5,565 nt of DNA from an uncultured Mediterranea sp. (GTDB taxonomy: Bacteria > Bacteroidota > Bacteroidia > Bacteroidales > Bacteroidaceae). Both the position numbers and the translations under genes were made by a program. Location of the stretch: contig CAMGAL010000152.1 in assembly GCA_946007445.1 (NCBI GenBank), positions 1-5,565 on the forward strand, given 5' to 3'. How positions within the stretch are numbered: position 1 is the stretch's first letter; each line of letters begins with the position of its first letter. The notes below the pieces were generated by a model that was given only the letters and a program-made list of their open reading frames with translations, made no database searches and had not been told where the DNA came from. Positions 3,868 to 5,565 of the stretch are shown one piece after another.

Positions 3868-3897
3868 CAAAGGTACAACTATTTTTTGAATCTGCAA
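3868..3897 (-). promoter_or_regulatory. Promoter of the tRNA-Tyr/tRNA-Gly unit, overlapping the ribH 3' end
   Basis: On the minus strand TTG (3895-3897), 19 nt, then TACCTTTG (3868-3875). This is an excellent match to the Bacteroidetes consensus and the form common at strong rRNA/tRNA promoters. The predicted start near 3861 leaves a roughly 40-nt leader with a GGCG-ctt-CGCC hairpin. The -33 element lies within the last codons of ribH and the -7 just after its stop. Confidence 0.8.
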
Positions 3898-4373
3898 GCG
3901 AAATCCACCATTTTTATTGCAGTAATCGCACATTCATCGCCTTTGTTGCCCAAGCGACCGCCGGCGCGCTCCTCGGCCTGCTCCATGGTGTTGGTAGTTA
4001 TCAGCCCGTAGATGACCGGTTTACCGCCGGTGGCATTGAGGTGGGCGATGCCTTGGGTGGCACCCATGCAGACGTAGTCGAAATGGGGCGTGTCGCCTCG
4101 CACCACGCAGCCGATGGCGATGACTGCATCGACATCGCTGTGGTGGACAAAGCGCTCGGAGGCATAGACCAACTCGAAACTGCCGGGCACATGACACACC
4201 TGGATGTTCTCCTCGCGAGCTCCATGACGGAGCAGGGTGTCGACAGCACCACGCAGCAGGGCGCCGGTGATGCGGTCGTTCCATTCAGAAACCACAATGC
4301 CGAACTTCATCTGTCCGGCATTGGGTACGGAGGCACTGTCGTACTCCGAAAGATTATGGTAAGCTGTAGCCAT
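3879..4373 (-). CDS. ribH: 6,7-dimethyl-8-ribityllumazine synthase
   Basis: Catalyses the penultimate step of riboflavin synthesis, condensing 5-amino-6-ribitylamino-uracil with 3,4-dihydroxy-2-butanone 4-phosphate. It normally assembles into pentamers or 60-mer capsids in the cytoplasm. The 164-residue protein has the family signatures: FGIVVSEWN (Trp31 at the position that stacks on the substrate), VPGSFEL (62-68), [15 protein letters not shown] with the catalytic His97, [17 protein letters not shown] with the phosphate-binding Arg137, and GNKGDECA (142-149). Length is slightly above the usual 150-160 owing to an N-terminal extension. It ends in TAG and starts 21 nt after the TPR gene, so the two are likely cotranscribed. 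No other riboflavin genes are in the window. No FMN riboswitch is visible before it. Confidence 0.97.
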   Translation of the reverse strand: MATAYHNLSEYDSASVPNAGQMKFGIVVSEWNDRITGALLRGAVDTLLRHGAREENIQVCHVPGSFELVYASERFVHHSDVDAVIAIGCVVRGDTPHFDYVCMGATQGIAHLNATGGKPVIYGLITTNTMEQAEERAGGRLGNKGDECAITAIKMVDFACRFKK

Positions 4374-4394
4374 AAAGAGATGTGTGGAATGGGG

Positions 4395-5075
4395 TTACTT
4401 CTTCAGCTCAGCCTTTTCGATGTACTTGTCGATGTCCATGGCCTGGTAGGAGCGGAAGTACTTCTCCTTGATGGTCTTGTAGGCCTTCAGGGCCTCGTCG
4501 GCCTTGCCCTGGTTCTCGTAGATCTGTGCTGCCTGCATGAGGTAGATGGGGCTCAGGCTGTTGTTGTCGGCCTGCACGGCAGCAGCCTTCAGCAGGTTGG
4601 CAGCCTTGTCGAGCTGGCCCAGCTTGGCGTAGCAGTTGCCCATGGCTGCCTTCATGGCGGGAGCGACCATCTGGTCGTCGGCGCTGAAGCTGTCCAGCAA
4701 CTTCACTGCCTCTTCGTACTTGCCCAGGTGAGCGTAGCAGATGCCTGCATAGGCCTTGGCCAGATTGGCAGCATCCGTGCCACTGAATTGGTCGGCCACC
4801 TTGAGGAAACCGGCATAGCCGATGCTGTCGCCGTTGAGTGCCTGCTCGAACTGGTCGGCCTCAAAATACTCCTGGCCTTTGAAGAGAGCCACCTGTGCCT
4901 TCTCCTCGCGCGGGGTGGAATAGAAATTCTTGTAGAGCACGATGGCTGCTACGACGATGACCACGCCCAGGATGGCGCCAACAATGGTTTTCTTGTTCTT
5001 GAGAAGGAATGCTTCCGACTTGGTCAGAGCCTCTTCTACGTTCAGGGCTTCATTTGTCTTTTTCTGTTCTGCCAT
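4395..5075 (-). CDS. TPR-containing single-pass membrane protein (YfgM-like architecture)
   Basis: A 226-residue protein with a lysine-rich cytoplasmic N-terminus, one hydrophobic segment at about 31-48 (IVGAILGVVIVVAAIVLY) that would act as an uncleaved signal anchor, and an extracytoplasmic tetratricopeptide domain. At least three TPR units are visible: YAGICYAHLGKYEEAVKLL (109-127), GNCYAKLGQLDKAANLL (146-162) and AAQIYENQGKADEALKAY (182-199). The architecture resembles E. coli YfgM, a periplasmic chaperone-network subunit, but TPR proteins are diverse and orthology is not shown. It is first in the operon with ribH, preceded by an A-rich leader without Shine-Dalgarno sequence, as is common in Bacteroidetes. 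It is divergent from recF. The pairing with ribH probably reflects conserved gene order rather than shared biochemistry. Confidence 0.9.
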   Translation of the reverse strand: MAEQKKTNEALNVEEALTKSEAFLLKNKKTIVGAILGVVIVVAAIVLYKNFYSTPREEKAQVALFKGQEYFEADQFEQALNGDSIGYAGFLKVADQFSGTDAANLAKAYAGICYAHLGKYEEAVKLLDSFSADDQMVAPAMKAAMGNCYAKLGQLDKAANLLKAAAVQADNNSLSPIYLMQAAQIYENQGKADEALKAYKTIKEKYFRSYQAMDIDKYIEKAELKK

Positions 5076-5125
5076 TTTTATAGAATCTTTTTTGTTATTA
5101 TTTCAAAGGTGCATATTTCGAACCG

Positions 5126-5157
5126 CAAAAGTAAGTTTTTTATGGCTACTGACGAAA
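5126..5157 (-). promoter_or_regulatory. Probable promoter of the TPR-ribH operon
   Basis: TACTTTTG on the minus strand (5126-5133) fits the Bacteroidetes -7 consensus. Twenty nt upstream is TTTC (5154-5157), one base from the -33 TTTG. The start would fall near 5119, giving a roughly 40-nt AT-rich leader before ATG at 5075. A second, partial box, CACCTTTG (5103-5110), lies closer to the gene but lacks the TA. Confidence 0.55.
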
Positions 5158-5185
5158 TTTATGGCCATCTTTTTTCGATTTGTGG

Positions 5186-5215
5186 CTGAAAACCCCGAAA
5201 TTCTTCCTACTTTTG
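5186..5215 (+). promoter_or_regulatory. Probable recF promoter
   Basis: TACTTTTG at 5208-5215 is a full match to the -7 consensus. The -33 position, 19 nt upstream (5186-5188, CTG), is a partial match. Transcription would start near 5222, about 15 nt before the recF ATG, giving a very short leader. It lies back to back with the TPR-ribH promoter. Confidence 0.5.
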
Positions 5216-5236
5216 TCACCAAACTGTGGACAAACG

Positions 5237-5565
5237 ATGATACTGAAACGCATTTCGATACTCAACTACAAGAACCTGGAGGAGGTGGACCTGACCTTCT
5301 CGCCGAAACTGAACTGCCTCTTCGGAGCCAACGGAATGGGCAAGACCAACCTGCTGGATGCCCTCTACTTCCTATCGTTCTGCAAGAGTGCCGGCAACCC
5401 CATTGACTCGCAGAACATCCGCCACGAGGCCGACTTCTTCGTCATCCAGGGCTTCTACGAAAAGGCCGACGGCTCGCCGGAGGAGATATACTGCGGCATG
5501 AAGCGGAGGCAGAAAAAGCAGTTCAAGCGCAACAAGAAGGAGTATCAACGCTAGTCGGACCACAT
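5237..5565 (+). pseudogene. recF: DNA replication/repair protein RecF, 5' part, with in-frame TAG at codon 106
   Basis: RecF is an SMC-like ATPase that helps load RecA at single-strand gaps (RecFOR pathway). The N-terminus MILKRISILNYKNLEEVDL, Walker A GANGMGKTN (30-38, Lys36, Thr37) and LLDALYFLSFCKS are characteristic. ATG at 5237 was chosen because the family starts with this MxLKxIxIxNYKN pattern. The frame is also open upstream from 5180, but that extension overlaps the promoter. Complete RecF is about 360-370 residues, whereas here codon 106 (5552-5554) is TAG. The following bases encode S-D-H in the same frame. From memory of Bacteroides RecF, the region reads KKEYxRLSDHIG, so the TAG replaces a leucine codon. 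The gene is therefore either interrupted by a nonsense mutation or carries a sequencing error. The rest lies beyond the window. Confidence 0.85.

Noticed and set aside
3813..5189. 458-codon plus-strand open frame across ribH and the TPR gene
   Set aside because: It is antisense to two genes with clear family motifs, also runs across tRNA-Tyr, and its translation is low-complexity (V/L/G/H-rich) with no domain. It is a shadow caused by GC-rich codons on the other strand.
5225..5233. DnaA box (TGTGGACAA) upstream of recF
   Set aside because: It is a single site with one mismatch and no neighbouring copies, AT-rich unwinding element or dnaA/dnaN. It is most likely chance.
5237..5565. Host-wide reassignment of TAG to a sense codon
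   Set aside because: ribH in the same window ends with TAG exactly where the family ends, so TAG works as a stop here.

Overview
The window looks like a chromosome segment from a Bacteroidales bacterium, most likely Prevotella-like. Three things point there. Candidate promoters match the Bacteroidetes consensus (TTTG or TTG, about 19 nt, then TAnnTTTG), with no E. coli-type boxes. A Hanks-type kinase carries a C-terminal FISUMP/DUF1566-like domain typical of the phylum. The layout 'TPR membrane protein - ribH' divergent from recF fits the same group. The two tRNA genes lack an encoded CCA. The genus is an inference.

Left part (1-2027, minus strand): two tandem, closely related serine/threonine protein kinases, 11 nt apart and probably one operon. 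The upstream one (534-2027) is complete and joins a kinase to a FISUMP-like domain. The downstream one is cut by the window edge after its HLDxKPxN catalytic motif.

Middle (2028-3653): about 1.6 kb with no convincing protein gene of normal size, but dense in structure. Reading the minus strand toward the kinases there is a good Bacteroidetes promoter (2448-2477), a folded roughly 280-nt transcript with two tiny Shine-Dalgarno-preceded ORFs, a strong terminator (2158-2211), and a second terminator (2052-2091) just before the kinase start. This could be a long attenuating leader of the kinase operon or a separate ncRNA. Farther right are several repeats: two oppositely oriented 55-bp arrays of an 11-bp unit (2583-2728), a three-copy 22-bp-period palindromic repeat (2995-3058), a duplicated 31-bp CCCTACC/GTCAC element (3131-3276), a cluster of CTGCCAC motifs (3357-3554) and a (CG)6 run.

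Right part (3606-5565): housekeeping genes that look richer in G+C. On the minus strand are a TPR membrane protein, ribH (lumazine synthase), then tRNA-Tyr(GUA) and tRNA-Gly(UCC) with their own promoter, whose -33 element lies inside the end of ribH, and a terminator. Divergent on the plus strand is the start of recF, which has an in-frame TAG 105 codons in. The sequence after the TAG continues in the same frame with residues that suit RecF.

The most interesting items are the structured leader/ncRNA before the kinase pair, the mirrored 11-bp arrays, and the amber codon in recF.
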